Shown here: in pieces, positions 33,138 to 41,598 of the stretch
Numbering within the stretch: the stretch's first letter is position 1
Layout: every line of letters starts with the position of its first letter
Source: Caballeronia sp031450805
Lineage (GTDB): Bacteria; Pseudomonadota; Gammaproteobacteria; Burkholderiales; Burkholderiaceae
DNA length: 64,000 bases
Reading direction: 5' to 3'
Assembly: GCF_031450805.1 (NCBI RefSeq)
Contig: NZ_JARTVY010000002.1
Span: 496,001 to 560,000 of the forward strand
Position numbers and translations under genes: made by a program
Notes under the pieces: model-generated
Databases searched by the model: none
What the model was told of the DNA's origin: nothing
The model's input: the letters and a program-made list of their open reading frames with translations, nothing else

Positions 33138-34643
33138 ATGAATAAGTCGCTAATGAAACGATGGTCGGGCTTGCCCGCTTTGATGGCGTCGCTGCTTTTG
33201 GTTGCAGGGTGCTCGCTTGCGCCGACCTATGAGAAGCCGGATGTGAACGCACCGGCCGCGTATAAGGAAACGCCGACGCTGTCGCCGTCGGAAGCGGGTA
33301 CGTGGAAGACTGCGCAGCCCTCGGAAGAGATGCTGCGCGGCGAGTGGTGGACCGTGTTCGACGACGCCACGCTCAACGATCTGGAACGTCAGGCGCAAGA
33401 GGCCAACCAGAACCTGAAGGCTGCGGCGGCCCGCGTGAAGGAAGCGCGAGCAATCAACCAGACGGCGCGTGCAGGGCTTTTTCCGACGCTCGATGCCGGC
33501 TTCGGTCCGACACGCGAGAAGTTCTCGCCGGCCTCGCAATTTCTGCCGCCCAACGCGAATGTTCCTGCGCAGACGTTATGGCGCGCGCAGGCGAGCGTGT
33601 CGTATGAAGTCGATTTGTTCGGTCGCGTATCGAACTCGGTGCAGGCGGCCAGCGCCGACACGCAGCAAAGCGAAGCGCTGTTCCGTTCGGTGCAGCTCGC
33701 GTTGCAGGCCGATGTCGCGCAGAACTACTTCAATCTGCGCGAGCTGGATGCGGAAGCCGATGTATTCACGCGGACCGTGACCTTGCGCGAAGAAGCACTG
33801 AAGCTCGTGCAGCGACGTTTCGCGGAGGGCGACATCAGCGAACTCGATGTCGCGCGCGCACGGTCCGAACTGGCCACCGCCCGTTCCGATGCGATGACGG
33901 TGCAACGCTTGCGCGCGGCATCGGAACATGGTCTTGCGGTGCTGCTCGGCAAGACGCCCGCGCAATTCACGATGGCGGCCAATCCGCTCAAGCCGGTAAC
34001 GGTGCGCTTGCCGCCCGGCCTGCCTTCGTCGCTGCTCGAACGTCGTCCGGATATCGCGGCAGCGGAGCGGGCGATGGCCGCAGCGAATGCGCGCATCGGC
34101 GTAGCCAAGGCGGCGTTCTTTCCGTCCTTGACGTTGACGGGATCGGGCGGCTTCGAATCCGCAACGCTCGGCGATCTCTTCAACTGGTCGAGCCGCACGT
34201 TCCTGCTCGGGCCGTTCGCGGGCACAATGCTCAATCTGCCCATCTTCGATGGCGGCCGTCGCAAGGGCAATCTCGCGAATGCGCGCGCCGTCTATGAAGA
34301 GGACGTGGCGAATTATCGTCAGCAAGTGCTCGTTGCGTTCCGCGAAGTGGAAGACAACTTGTCGGACTTGCGCATCCTCGAAACGCAGACCACGACGCAG
34401 GCCGATGCGGTCAACGCATCGGTGCGCGCCGCGCAGCTTTCGCGCAAGCAGTACACCGAAGGCGCAGTGAATTACCTCGATGTGATCGACGCCGAGCGCA
34501 CCGTATTGCAATCGCAGCGGGCGGCGGTTCAGCTTGCGGGAACGCAGGCCGTATCGACGGTGAACCTGATACGCGCGCTCGGCGGCGGATGGGGCGATGC
34601 GATGCCCACGCCGGTTCCCGAATCGAGTCTCGCAAAGAACTGA
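33138..34643 (+). CDS. opcM: Outer-membrane efflux lipoprotein (OpcM/OprC type)
   Basis: This TolC-like channel completes the tripartite pump. The 501-residue protein has a lipoprotein signal with lipobox LLLVAGCS, the NodT-type pattern EWWTVFDDATLNDLERQA, LLERRDIAAAE-like sequence (here LLERRPDIAAAERAMAAANA) and GTMLNLPIFDGGRRKGNL, with two copies of the helical repeat. Start ATG at 33138 follows AGGTGGAAG directly, eight bases after the pump gene stop; the longer open frame back to 32703 only reads that gene out of frame. Confidence 0.94.
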   Translation: MNKSLMKRWSGLPALMASLLLVAGCSLAPTYEKPDVNAPAAYKETPTLSPSEAGTWKTAQPSEEMLRGEWWTVFDDATLNDLERQAQEANQNLKAAAARVKEARAINQTARAGLFPTLDAGFGPTREKFSPASQFLPPNANVPAQTLWRAQASVSYEVDLFGRVSNSVQAASADTQQSEALFRSVQLALQADVAQNYFNLRELDAEADVFTRTVTLREEALKLVQRRFAEGDISELDVARARSELATARSDAMTVQRLRAASEHGLAVLLGKTPAQFTMAANPLKPVTVRLPPGLPSSLLERRPDIAAAERAMAAANARIGVAKAAFFPSLTLTGSGGFESATLGDLFNWSSRTFLLGPFAGTMLNLPIFDGGRRKGNLANARAVYEEDVANYRQQVLVAFREVEDNLSDLRILETQTTTQADAVNASVRAAQLSRKQYTEGAVNYLDVIDAERTVLQSQRAAVQLAGTQAVSTVNLIRALGGGWGDAMPTPVPESSLAKN

Positions 34644-34655
34644 TGCCGGTGTTTG

Positions 34656-34683
34656 GCCCCGCTTGACGCGGGGCTTTTTTTTT
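34656..34683 (+). terminator. Rho-independent terminator of the efflux operon
   Basis: A seven-pair stem GCCCCGC / GCGGGGC with a five-base loop is followed by nine Ts, 12 bases beyond the opcM stop. Confidence 0.95.
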
Positions 34684-34789
34684 CGAGGCGTCGATTGTTC
34701 GCGTGAAGGAACATATGTCTTCACTTGCGGGCCATTTATCGCCATCGCTCCTATCCATAGAATCGAAGTCATGGGAATGGGAGCCGCCA

Positions 34790-35011
34790 ATGAAAGCCTT
34801 GATCGCCAGACAAATCTATCAACCCGCCGTCGTGCTGCCTCTGCTAGTGCTCATGCGGCTCATGGTCACGCTCGACTTCAATCTCGCGCAAGTCATGTTC
34901 GTGATGCTGCTAAAGGGTTCGCAGCACGCTTATCAGTTCGTCGCGCGTCAGGCGGTGCATCGCCAGCGCGGGCAGGCGATCGAACGTATCGGCTGCCGTC
35001 ACTGCTGCTAA
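34790..35011 (+). CDS. Small basic, partly hydrophobic protein of unknown function (73 aa)
   Basis: ATG at 34790 follows GGGAG seven bases away. The 73-residue product has a hydrophobic N-terminal half (VVLPLLVLMRLMVTLDFNLA, then VMFVMLL), and a basic tail with HRQRGQAIERIGCRHCC. The hydrophobic segment could be one membrane helix. No family is recognised. It ends six bases before the convergent ppk2 stop. Confidence 0.5.
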   Translation: MKALIARQIYQPAVVLPLLVLMRLMVTLDFNLAQVMFVMLLKGSQHAYQFVARQAVHRQRGQAIERIGCRHCC

Positions 35012-35017
35012 GGCTCA

Positions 35018-35914
35018 TTAATAGACTTCGGGAACGTACATTTCCTGTGGTACGGGCTGGCGCAAATAATCGGGATTGAATACGCGTTCCGGCAGTTGTA
35101 TCGAAGAATGCTCGATCTCGTGATAAGGCACCTGGCTCAACAGGTGATGAATGCAGTTCAGGCGCGCGCGCTTCTTGTCGACGGCCTGCACCACCCACCA
35201 CGGCGCTTCCGGTATATGCGAGCGCTGCAGCATGACTTCCTTGGCGGCCGTGTACGCTTCCCATCGGCGACGGCTTTCAAGGTCCATCGGACTCAGCTTC
35301 CATTGCTTGAGCGGGTCTTCGATGCGCGCCTGAAAGCGCACTTCCTGTTCGTCATCGGTAATCGAAAACCAGTACTTGATGATCTGGATGCCGCTGCGCA
35401 CCAGCATCTTCTCGAACTCGGGCACGGAGCGAAAGAACTCCTCGTATTCGTCGTCGGTGCAGAAGTGCATCACGCGTTCGACGCCCGCGCGGTTGTACCA
35501 GCTGCGATCGAACAAGACGATCTCGCCGCCAGCGGGTAGATGCGACACGTAGCGCTGGAAATACCACTGCGTGCGTTCGCGATTGTTCGGCGCGGGCAGG
35601 GCGGCCACGCGGCATACGCGCGGATTGAGCCGCTGCGTGATGCGCTTGATCGCGCCGCCCTTGCCGGCTGCGTCGCGTCCCTCGAATATCACGACGAGCC
35701 TGTGCCCCGTGTGCACGACCCAATCCTGCAGCTTCACGAGTTTGCCTTGCAGGCGAAAGAGTTCGCGGAAATACGTCTTGCGAATCGCTCGTTCTTCATC
35801 GGAGAACGCTGCTTCACCGTCCAGCAAACGGTCGTCGATCTCCATTTCGAATTCTTCGTCGTAGCTGTCGATCAGATCGGCGTGAAAACGGCGCTGCTTG
35901 TCCGTCATGGTCAT
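35018..35914 (-). CDS. ppk2: Polyphosphate kinase 2
   Basis: PPK2 transfers phosphate between polyphosphate and nucleotides, mainly making GTP or ATP from NDPs. The 298-residue protein has a Walker A GRDAAGKGG (79-87), the lid motif following LPAPNNRERTQWYFQRY, and Walker B VLFDRSWYNRAGVERVM (about 133-149). One-domain length and the motifs fit the PPK2 family class I. Start MTMTDKQRRF at 35914 follows CGGAG; an open frame runs back to 36004 without fit. Monocistronic, divergent from the ornithine-cyclodeaminase-family gene. Confidence 0.93.
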   Translation of the reverse strand: MTMTDKQRRFHADLIDSYDEEFEMEIDDRLLDGEAAFSDEERAIRKTYFRELFRLQGKLVKLQDWVVHTGHRLVVIFEGRDAAGKGGAIKRITQRLNPRVCRVAALPAPNNRERTQWYFQRYVSHLPAGGEIVLFDRSWYNRAGVERVMHFCTDDEYEEFFRSVPEFEKMLVRSGIQIIKYWFSITDDEQEVRFQARIEDPLKQWKLSPMDLESRRRWEAYTAAKEVMLQRSHIPEAPWWVVQAVDKKRARLNCIHHLLSQVPYHEIEHSSIQLPERVFNPDYLRQPVPQEMYVPEVY

Positions 35915-36114
35915 GTCGGGCTCCGGAATGCGTTTGGATCGCGCGGTCGTTGCTGAACGCGGCGCGGGACCGCCGATTATGACCGCGTCTCGTTGCAGCC
36001 ACATGACGCCGCAACGATTCGTTCATTGTAGAAACGCTCGCGCTTTCTGACACGCGTTCGTGCGCCGTTAGAATGTCCGGGCGCTTGGCGCTAAAACTCA
36101 CAGAGGCGATCACG

Positions 36115-37038
36115 ATGACCGATACGTTCGATGCAATGCAAACCGCGCGCCTATTGCCTTACGATCGCCTCGTCGACACGCTTGCCGCGACCATGCTCGA
36201 CTACGCGGCGGGGCGTATCCTCAGTCCCGAGCGCATGGTCGTGCCGCTTGCCCACGGCGGCGTGATGTTGTCGATGCCCGCGACCGCCGCCGATATCGCA
36301 ATGCATAAGCTCGTCAACGTATGTGCCGGCAATGGCGCTTTGGGCTTGCCGACGATACACGGCCAGGTCAGCGCATTCGATGCCAGGACGGGCGCGCTGC
36401 AATTCATGCTGGATGGTCCGACCGTCACAGGCCGCCGCACTGCCGCGGTATCCATGCTTGCAATACGCACGCTTGCCGTTCATGCGCCTCGCGCCGTGCT
36501 CGTGATCGGTACCGGCAAGCAGGCCTTGCATCATGTCGAGGCGCTTGCAAGCCTTTATCCCGAAGCACGCATCCATATTCTCGGCTCGCGGCCGGGTCGC
36601 GCCGGCGTGTTCTTCGAGGAGAACGCGGGCCTGTGCGCGAACATGGAGCCGGTCGAGCACGGCTCTGTTCCCGATGCGGTCGATGTCGTGATTACCGCGA
36701 CCACGAGCAAGACGCCGGTCTACGGGCAGCCGGCGAACCCGGCTCGCCTTGTCATCGGTGTTGGCGCATTTACTTCGGACGCGGCGGAAATCGCGTCGTC
36801 CGTCATTCATGCGAGCGAGCTTTATGTCGATGACTTGGCGGGTGCCCGCCATGAAGCAGGCGACTACATTTTGGCGGGCGTCGACTGGAACGCTGTGACT
36901 CCGCTTTCATCGGCGCTCAGTGCGCGCAATGCGTCGGGGCGTCCCGTGGTTTTCAAATCAGTCGGATGCGCAGCCTGGGATCTTGCTGCATGCCGCGTGG
37001 CGAGGGCGGTTCTGTCGGATCAAAAGCCTGACGCATAA
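36115..37038 (+). CDS. Ornithine cyclodeaminase/mu-crystallin family enzyme (possible imine reductase)
   Basis: The 307-residue protein has a Rossmann domain with VLVIGTGKQALHHVEALA (about 135-152) and the family core VITATTSKTPVYG. Members are NAD(P)-dependent ornithine cyclodeaminases, or reductases of delta-1-pyrroline-2-carboxylate and delta-1-piperideine-2-carboxylate (LhpI type), as well as alanine dehydrogenases. The short N-terminal domain and the length of 307 fit the imine reductases best, but this cannot be settled here. Start ATG at 36115 follows AGAGGCGATCACG. Confidence 0.83.
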   Translation: MTDTFDAMQTARLLPYDRLVDTLAATMLDYAAGRILSPERMVVPLAHGGVMLSMPATAADIAMHKLVNVCAGNGALGLPTIHGQVSAFDARTGALQFMLDGPTVTGRRTAAVSMLAIRTLAVHAPRAVLVIGTGKQALHHVEALASLYPEARIHILGSRPGRAGVFFEENAGLCANMEPVEHGSVPDAVDVVITATTSKTPVYGQPANPARLVIGVGAFTSDAAEIASSVIHASELYVDDLAGARHEAGDYILAGVDWNAVTPLSSALSARNASGRPVVFKSVGCAAWDLAACRVARAVLSDQKPDA

Positions 37039-37120
37039 ACGGTGTGGAACGTTCTTTGCTGTCTGATTTACTAATGGCGATGCGCTCGAGGCGCACCGCA
37101 CTTCAGCGAAGATCAGATCA

Positions 37121-37459
37121 ATGACTAGTCGAAACGACACCGAATGGGCGGCATGGCCGGCCGTGCGCCGGACTGCGTTTGATGGCCACCGCGACCAAAG
37201 CGGCGAGACGCATGTTGTCGGCGGAGGGCACCGCAATCCAGCAGGACGCGCAACTCCGCCCGCCGCTTACTTTATTTCCGTACTGGAGCTTGCGACAGGC
37301 GAGAAGCTAGGGAACGACGAGCGAGTGAGGGCCGTCGCCATGCTCGAATCGCAATTCGGCGAAGGACGGCCCAGGACATTGAAAGAAGCCGTGCGCATCT
37401 GCGCTGCCGCGATCGATTCCTCGACGTTGCAGCGCATGGCGCGCGGCGCCAAGGCTTAA
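37121..37459 (+). CDS. Hypothetical protein (112 aa)
   Basis: I do not recognise a family. The N-terminal 45 residues are disordered-looking; the C-terminal half (AYFISVLELATGEKLGNDER to RICAAAIDSSTLQRMARGAKA) is helical and soluble-looking. Codon composition supports the frame, but the start (ATG at 37121) lacks a good ribosome site. It is transcribed in the direction of the enzyme gene 80 bases upstream. Confidence 0.45.
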   Translation: MTSRNDTEWAAWPAVRRTAFDGHRDQSGETHVVGGGHRNPAGRATPPAAYFISVLELATGEKLGNDERVRAVAMLESQFGEGRPRTLKEAVRICAAAIDSSTLQRMARGAKA

Positions 37460-37513
37460 GCTAATTCGCGGCTGACTTAGTGCGTTTTTTCATGAGCGTG
37501 TAAAACGCGCGTG

Positions 37514-37828
37514 TCAGCGGATCGTCTGAATGACTTCGAAGCCCTCGAATTCCGGATGGCCCAAGTAAAGCTGCCGGGTTTCGCCGCCTGCGTTGCGATG
37601 CGCGGCGCGGAACGCGTCTGAACGCGTCCAGTCTTCGAACGCCGCACGATTCGCCCAGACCGTATGGCTCGAATAGAGTACATGGTCGTCCTTGCCCGGG
37701 CCTTTCAGCAGATGAAACTCCACAAAGCCGGGCACTTCGTTCAGGTAAGAGTCACGGCTGGTCCAAAGGCGTTCGAAGTCGGCTTCTGCGCCCGGGACGA
37801 TCTTGAAGCGATTCATGGCGATAAACAT
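37514..37828 (-). CDS. Antibiotic biosynthesis monooxygenase (ABM)-family protein
   Basis: The 104-residue protein starts MFIAMNRFKIVPGAEADFER and has the dimeric alpha/beta barrel pattern of ABM/IsdG-like proteins: FERLWTSRDSYLNEVPGFVEFHLLKGPG and HTVWANRAAFEDWTRSDAFRAAH. Some relatives degrade haem (HmoA/IsdG), others act on polyketides; no diagnostic residue set is claimed. The first ATG follows AAGGA by ten bases, an internal ATG at 37816 is possible. It precedes a DUF1428 gene of the same fold on the same strand. Confidence 0.82.
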   Translation of the reverse strand: MFIAMNRFKIVPGAEADFERLWTSRDSYLNEVPGFVEFHLLKGPGKDDHVLYSSHTVWANRAAFEDWTRSDAFRAAHRNAGGETRQLYLGHPEFEGFEVIQTIR

Positions 37829-37866
37829 TTCGATGCTTGTCCTTTGCGAATTGCGCTAAGCGAGTT

Positions 37867-38238
37867 CTAGGCACTTCCCAGTTCGACGAGCGTCTTGAAT
37901 CCCCCGAAGAACATGCGCTTCGGGTCGAACGGCGGCTCGGCGTTCTCCATCATGGCCTTCAGGCGAGGGTCGTTCATAACTTTCTCATTGACCGCATCGC
38001 GTTGCTCTCGCGAGTCGTAGAGTATCCACGAGAACGCAACCGTTTCGCCTTCCTTTAGCTGGACGCTTTGGGGGAACGAGGTCACTTCGCCTGCTTTGAC
38101 GTCATCGGCGATGGTTTCGACGAACTGCAGCGCGCCATATTCGAGCCAGATTTTCCCGGCTTCCTCGGCCATGGCCCGATATGCATCAATCTTTTGGATT
38201 GGCACGGGTACGACGAAACCGTCAACGTAGTGCGCCAT
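37867..38238 (-). CDS. DUF1428-family protein
   Basis: The 123-residue protein has the DUF1428 pattern in order: MAHYVDGFVVPVPIQKIDAY, EYGALQFVE, VAFSWILYDSREQRDAVNEKVMNDPR and the C-terminal FDPKRMFFGGFK. These are small dimeric ferredoxin-like-fold proteins with no known activity. It starts at 38238 after AAGGAGAC, 38 bases upstream of the ABM gene, and 27 bases after the phosphatase gene on the same strand, so the three may be one transcript. Confidence 0.88.
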   Translation of the reverse strand: MAHYVDGFVVPVPIQKIDAYRAMAEEAGKIWLEYGALQFVETIADDVKAGEVTSFPQSVQLKEGETVAFSWILYDSREQRDAVNEKVMNDPRLKAMMENAEPPFDPKRMFFGGFKTLVELGSA

Positions 38239-38265
38239 GTGAGTCTCCTTGAGTGTGCGGCAGCG

Positions 38266-38850
38266 TCACGCGCTGTCGATGCGTTTGAGCCTCACGCTGG
38301 CATCGAAGTTTCGCGTGGACCAAGTACCTTGCGCTGCATCGTAGTCGAGCCATATCGACGACAACGGCATCAGATCCATCTTTAGCAATGACGCTAACGG
38401 TTCCCCACGCACGAGCGCAAGCGCCGCCTTGACGACGATTGCATGCGTGACCACGACACAGCATTCATGCGACGCATCGTTGGCGATACGCTCGAGCGCC
38501 TGCCCGACGCGTTCGGCCAGCACGGCGATGCTCTCGCCGCCATGCGAACGCGCATTCACATCCGATAACCATGCGGCGACGTTTTCCGGTTCCTGCTGGG
38601 CGATCTCGCGAACGGCATGGCCGCGCCAACGCCCATAGTCGATGTCGTCGAAGGCGGGGTCGGTCGTGAACTGACTCGTGATCCATGCAGCGGTCTGACG
38701 CGCCGCGGCGGCGGGACTCGACATGACAGGATAGCCGCGAGGAAATTGCAAATGCATGAGTTGGTCATGCTCGGCGGGTTCGTCGCCAGTCGGAAAGCGC
38801 GCGGCTTTCATGGCGTGCGTAGCGGCGTGGCAAAGCAGAATCACGTTCAC
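38266..38850 (-). CDS. Histidine-phosphatase-family protein, B12-cluster type
   Basis: The fold is that of phosphoglycerate-mutase-like phosphatases, and CobC (alpha-ribazole phosphatase) belongs here. Start GTG at 38850 gives 194 residues opening MNVILLCHAATHAMK. The usual RHG triplet is CHA, so the catalytic His stays but the Arg is replaced by Cys. The second half is normal: SSPAAAARQTAAW, GGESIAVLAERVGQALERI and VVVTHAIVVKAALA with the second His. Position next to cbtB-cbtA supports a B12 role, though activity may differ. A start at 38901 would add 17 residues and run to the riboswitch edge. Confidence 0.8.
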   Translation of the reverse strand: MNVILLCHAATHAMKAARFPTGDEPAEHDQLMHLQFPRGYPVMSSPAAAARQTAAWITSQFTTDPAFDDIDYGRWRGHAVREIAQQEPENVAAWLSDVNARSHGGESIAVLAERVGQALERIANDASHECCVVVTHAIVVKAALALVRGEPLASLLKMDLMPLSSIWLDYDAAQGTWSTRNFDASVRLKRIDSA

Positions 38851-38894
38851 GTGAATGAATGGCTCTTGAGATGGTTGCTTTACTTTGCCGGCAA

Positions 38895-39005
38895 TCGTCA
38901 TAGAATGGCAAGCTTGCAATGCGAGGAAGCCGGTGCAAGCCCGGCACGGTCGCGCCACTGTAAGCGGCTTGTCTCAACCGACAGCCGCGAGTCAGACCCC
39001 GCTGC
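38895..39005 (+). promoter_or_regulatory. Cobalamin riboswitch upstream of cbtB-cbtA
   Basis: The conserved core is present: GAGGAAGCCGGTGCAAGCCC (38923-38942), then CGGCACGGTCGCGCCACTGT (38943-38962), and a 3' GAGTCAGACCCC (38989-39000). This compact form lacks the long 5' arm seen in the other three elements of the window. It ends about 50 bases before the cbtB start and should switch off cobalt uptake when cobalamin is abundant. Confidence 0.9.
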
Positions 39006-39051
39006 ATGCTCTTCGTCTATCGGGACGCGCTTTTCCCTGGAGAAACCATCA

Positions 39052-39288
39052 ATGAACGCTTCCAACGCAACGGCCTGTTCCGCTGCCCCTTCTCTGCCGG
39101 CTATCGATGCGCCTGCTCCCATTCCGGTGCGCGAAGTCCTGCCCTGGGCCGTGTTTATCGGCCTCATTCTGCTGATCGCCATTTACTTCGTCGGTGCCGA
39201 GCAGGGCGCCACATCGATTCTGTCGGGCACCTACGTCCACGAGTTCGTTCACGACGGCCGGCATTTGCTTGGCTTTCCGTGCCACTGA
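39052..39288 (+). CDS. cbtB: CbtB, small cobalt-transport subunit
   Basis: CbtB is a one-helix membrane protein proposed to work with CbtA in cobalt uptake. This 78-residue protein has a single hydrophobic helix (about 28-48, WAVFIGLILLIAIYFVGAEQ) and the family C-terminal His motif VHEFVHDGRHLLGFPCH, a likely metal site. Start ATG at 39052; a GGAG lies 11-14 bases before it. It is nine bases upstream of cbtA, and both are under the cobalamin riboswitch. Confidence 0.9.
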   Translation: MNASNATACSAAPSLPAIDAPAPIPVREVLPWAVFIGLILLIAIYFVGAEQGATSILSGTYVHEFVHDGRHLLGFPCH

Positions 39289-39297
39289 GGACGCACC

Positions 39298-40071
39298 ATG
39301 ATTCGCAGTCTGTTGATACGCGGCATGATCGCGGGACTCGTCGCGGGCCTGCTCGGCTTCGCCTTTGCAAAGACGGTCGGTGAAGCATCGGTCGAGCGGG
39401 CCATCGCTTTCGAAGCACAGCACGAGCACGCGCATGAAGGGCATGAAGGGCATGAAAGCGCGGCGCATGCACATGAACACGAAGGCGGCGAAGAAATCGT
39501 TAGCCGAGAGACTCAGGCAGGCCTGGGTTTGCTGACCGGCATCGCGGTATTCGCCACGGCGCTCGGCGGCATTTTCTCGCTTGTCTTTGCGGTGGCCTAC
39601 GGGCGGCTCGGCGCTTTTCACGCGCGCGGCTTGGCGGCATTGCTTGCGACGTTCGGTTTCGTGAGCGTGACTATCACGCCGTTTCTGATGTATCCGCCGA
39701 ATCCGCCCGCCGTCGGCAATCCGGAAACCATTGGGGCGCGCACTGCATTGTTCTTCGGCATGCTAGCGATCTCCATTGCAGCGGCGGTATTCGCGGTGTG
39801 GCTGCAAAGGCGCCTGCATAAGAGTCAGGGCAACTGGAACGCGACGGTCATCGCCGGTGCTGCATATATCGCGTTGATGGTGCTTGCGCAATTCGTCCTT
39901 CCTCGCGTCGATGAAGTACCCGCCGGTTTCTCCGCATCGCTGCTATGGAATTTCCGGCTTGCCGCTATCGGCATTCAGGCGATCATCTGGACGGCGCTCG
40001 GTCTGGTCTTCGGCGCACTTGCCGCGCGTGAACTGGAACGTCCCGCGCTGCGAAGAATGGCTGCGGCCTGA
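39298..40071 (+). CDS. cbtA: CbtA, cobalt transporter membrane subunit
   Basis: The 257-residue protein has about five to six membrane helices, the CbtA-typical opening MIRSLLIRGMIAGLVAGLLG and the motif TPFLMYPPNPPAVGNPETI. After the first helix is a His-rich loop (HEHAHEGHEGHESAAHAHEH, about 42-61), longer than strictly needed and a probable cobalt-capture site. Family function is inferred from co-occurrence with B12 genes and riboswitches; here both are present. Confidence 0.92.
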   Translation: MIRSLLIRGMIAGLVAGLLGFAFAKTVGEASVERAIAFEAQHEHAHEGHEGHESAAHAHEHEGGEEIVSRETQAGLGLLTGIAVFATALGGIFSLVFAVAYGRLGAFHARGLAALLATFGFVSVTITPFLMYPPNPPAVGNPETIGARTALFFGMLAISIAAAVFAVWLQRRLHKSQGNWNATVIAGAAYIALMVLAQFVLPRVDEVPAGFSASLLWNFRLAAIGIQAIIWTALGLVFGALAARELERPALRRMAAA

Positions 40072-40078
40072 GAGATTC

Positions 40079-40303
40079 TCACGCCGACATCGATGCACGT
40101 CTGTTGGGCAATTCGTCGAGAAGCGCCAGTTTCGCGGCATCGTCCATTGCTCTGAAGGCTTTGATTTCTTCGCGGCTTCTGAAGCATCCCGCGCACAGTC
40201 CGTGTGCGGGATCGATTTTGCATACGCCGGTGCAAGGCGAACCAATGGGTTCTTGCGCTTTCGCGCGTTCGATCGTGAATGCGAGGTCCAATGTCGTCGT
40301 CAT
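40079..40303 (-). CDS. DUF1289-family small Cys-rich protein
   Basis: The 74-residue protein carries the DUF1289 signature SPCTGVCKIDPAHGLCAGCFRS with four cysteines, which suggests an iron-sulphur or zinc site. Its start overlaps the cobB stop (ATGA), so it is translated with the cobE-cobO-cobB unit. Convergent with cbtA. DUF1289 is otherwise common near other genes; the role in B12 synthesis is open. The open frame back to 40354 is a cobB overlap. Confidence 0.88.
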   Translation of the reverse strand: MTTTLDLAFTIERAKAQEPIGSPCTGVCKIDPAHGLCAGCFRSREEIKAFRAMDDAAKLALLDELPNRRASMSA

Positions 40304-41598
40304 AGTGTTTCGCCGCGAAAAATCGCGGCGGTTGCCGCCGGGTTCGACGGCCAATAAGCGTGCATGTAAGTTGCCGTGATGCGGCCGTGCCGATATACCG
40401 CTTCGCCCGTCGCGCCCGTCGTTGCGTGTGCCGCGATGAGTTGCGGCTGCATCGCGGTATCGAGCGTGGAGTAGTGGAACGTATGGCCGGTGAGTGCGCC
40501 GTGTGCGGTGTCGAGACGCTGCATCGCAAGGCGCGATAGGCGCCGCTGCATGGAAGCATCGCCGGGCAGCAAGCCGAGCATCGCGTGCTGCTTGCCATCG
40601 ATATCAGTTAGCGTGTCGAGCAGATAAAGCATGCCGCCGCATTCCGCCAAGACGGGGCGCTCGCGCGCGACGTGTTCCCTGATCGATGCTTGCGTGCGTG
40701 CATTCGATGCCAGCGCGGCTGCGTGCAGTTCGGGGTAGCCGCCGGGAAGATAGAGCGCATCGGTATCGGCGGGCAAGGGTTCGTCGGCGAGCGGCGAAAA
40801 CGTGACGACAGTCGCGCCCATCGCGATCAGCAAGTCGATGTTCGCCGGATAGACGAAAGAAAACGCGGTATCGCGCGCAATCGCGATGCGTATGCCTTCG
40901 AGCAAACGCGGCGGCGCCGCAAGCGTCGCATCTTCGAACGCCACATGCGGTGGCAGATCGCGAAGCGCCGTTGATGCGATGGCATCGGCAGCGCGGTCGA
41001 GGCGCGCATCGAGGTTCGCGATTTCCTGCGCCTGCGTCAGGCCGAGATGACGCTCAGGCAGCCCGATGTCTTCGGCGTTGGAAAGATGCCCGCAATAGTG
41101 CAGTCCTTCGGGAATGGCTTCCGACAACATTTGCGCATGACGCGCCGATGCCACGCGATTGGCGAGCACGCCATGAAACGGCACATCCGTGCGATAACGC
41201 GCAAGCCCGAGCGCCACCGCGCCGAAAGTCTGCGCCATGCCATGTGCGCCGATCACGGCCAGCACGGGCACGTTGAACGCGGCGGCAAGATCGGCGCTGC
41301 TGGGCGTGCCATCAAACAGGCCCATCACGCCTTCGATAAGAATAAGATCGGCTTCACGCGCCGCTTGTGCAAGCATCGCGCGGCATGCATCGAGGCCGAC
41401 CATCGACAGATGCAGCGAATAAACGGGCGAACCGCATGCCCGTTCGAGAATCATCGGATCGAGAAAATCAGGCCCCGTCTTGAAGACGCGCACGCGCCGG
41501 CCTTGCCGCGCATGATGACGGGCAAGCGCAGCCGTCACGGTGGTCTTGCCCTGATGCGAGGCGCTTGCGCCGATGAAAAGTGCAGGGCAGCGCGCCAT
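40300..41598 (-). CDS. cobB: (Hydrogeno)cobyrinate a,c-diamide synthase CobB/CbiA
   Basis: The enzyme amidates the a and c side chains with glutamine and ATP. The 432-residue protein has the N-terminal dethiobiotin-synthetase-like P-loop GASASHQGKTTVTAALA (10-26), VFKTGPDFLDP and the class-I-type glutamine amidotransferase half with ALYLPGGYPELHA and nucleophile Cys in VLAECGGMLYL, then HYST-type His in GHTFHYSTLD. The start overlaps the cobO stop, the stop overlaps the DUF1289 start. Hydrogenobyrinate (aerobic) is the expected substrate because cobN is present. Confidence 0.94.
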   Translation of the reverse strand: MARCPALFIGASASHQGKTTVTAALARHHARQGRRVRVFKTGPDFLDPMILERACGSPVYSLHLSMVGLDACRAMLAQAAREADLILIEGVMGLFDGTPSSADLAAAFNVPVLAVIGAHGMAQTFGAVALGLARYRTDVPFHGVLANRVASARHAQMLSEAIPEGLHYCGHLSNAEDIGLPERHLGLTQAQEIANLDARLDRAADAIASTALRDLPPHVAFEDATLAAPPRLLEGIRIAIARDTAFSFVYPANIDLLIAMGATVVTFSPLADEPLPADTDALYLPGGYPELHAAALASNARTQASIREHVARERPVLAECGGMLYLLDTLTDIDGKQHAMLGLLPGDASMQRRLSRLAMQRLDTAHGALTGHTFHYSTLDTAMQPQLIAAHATTGATGEAVYRHGRITATYMHAYWPSNPAATAAIFRGETL

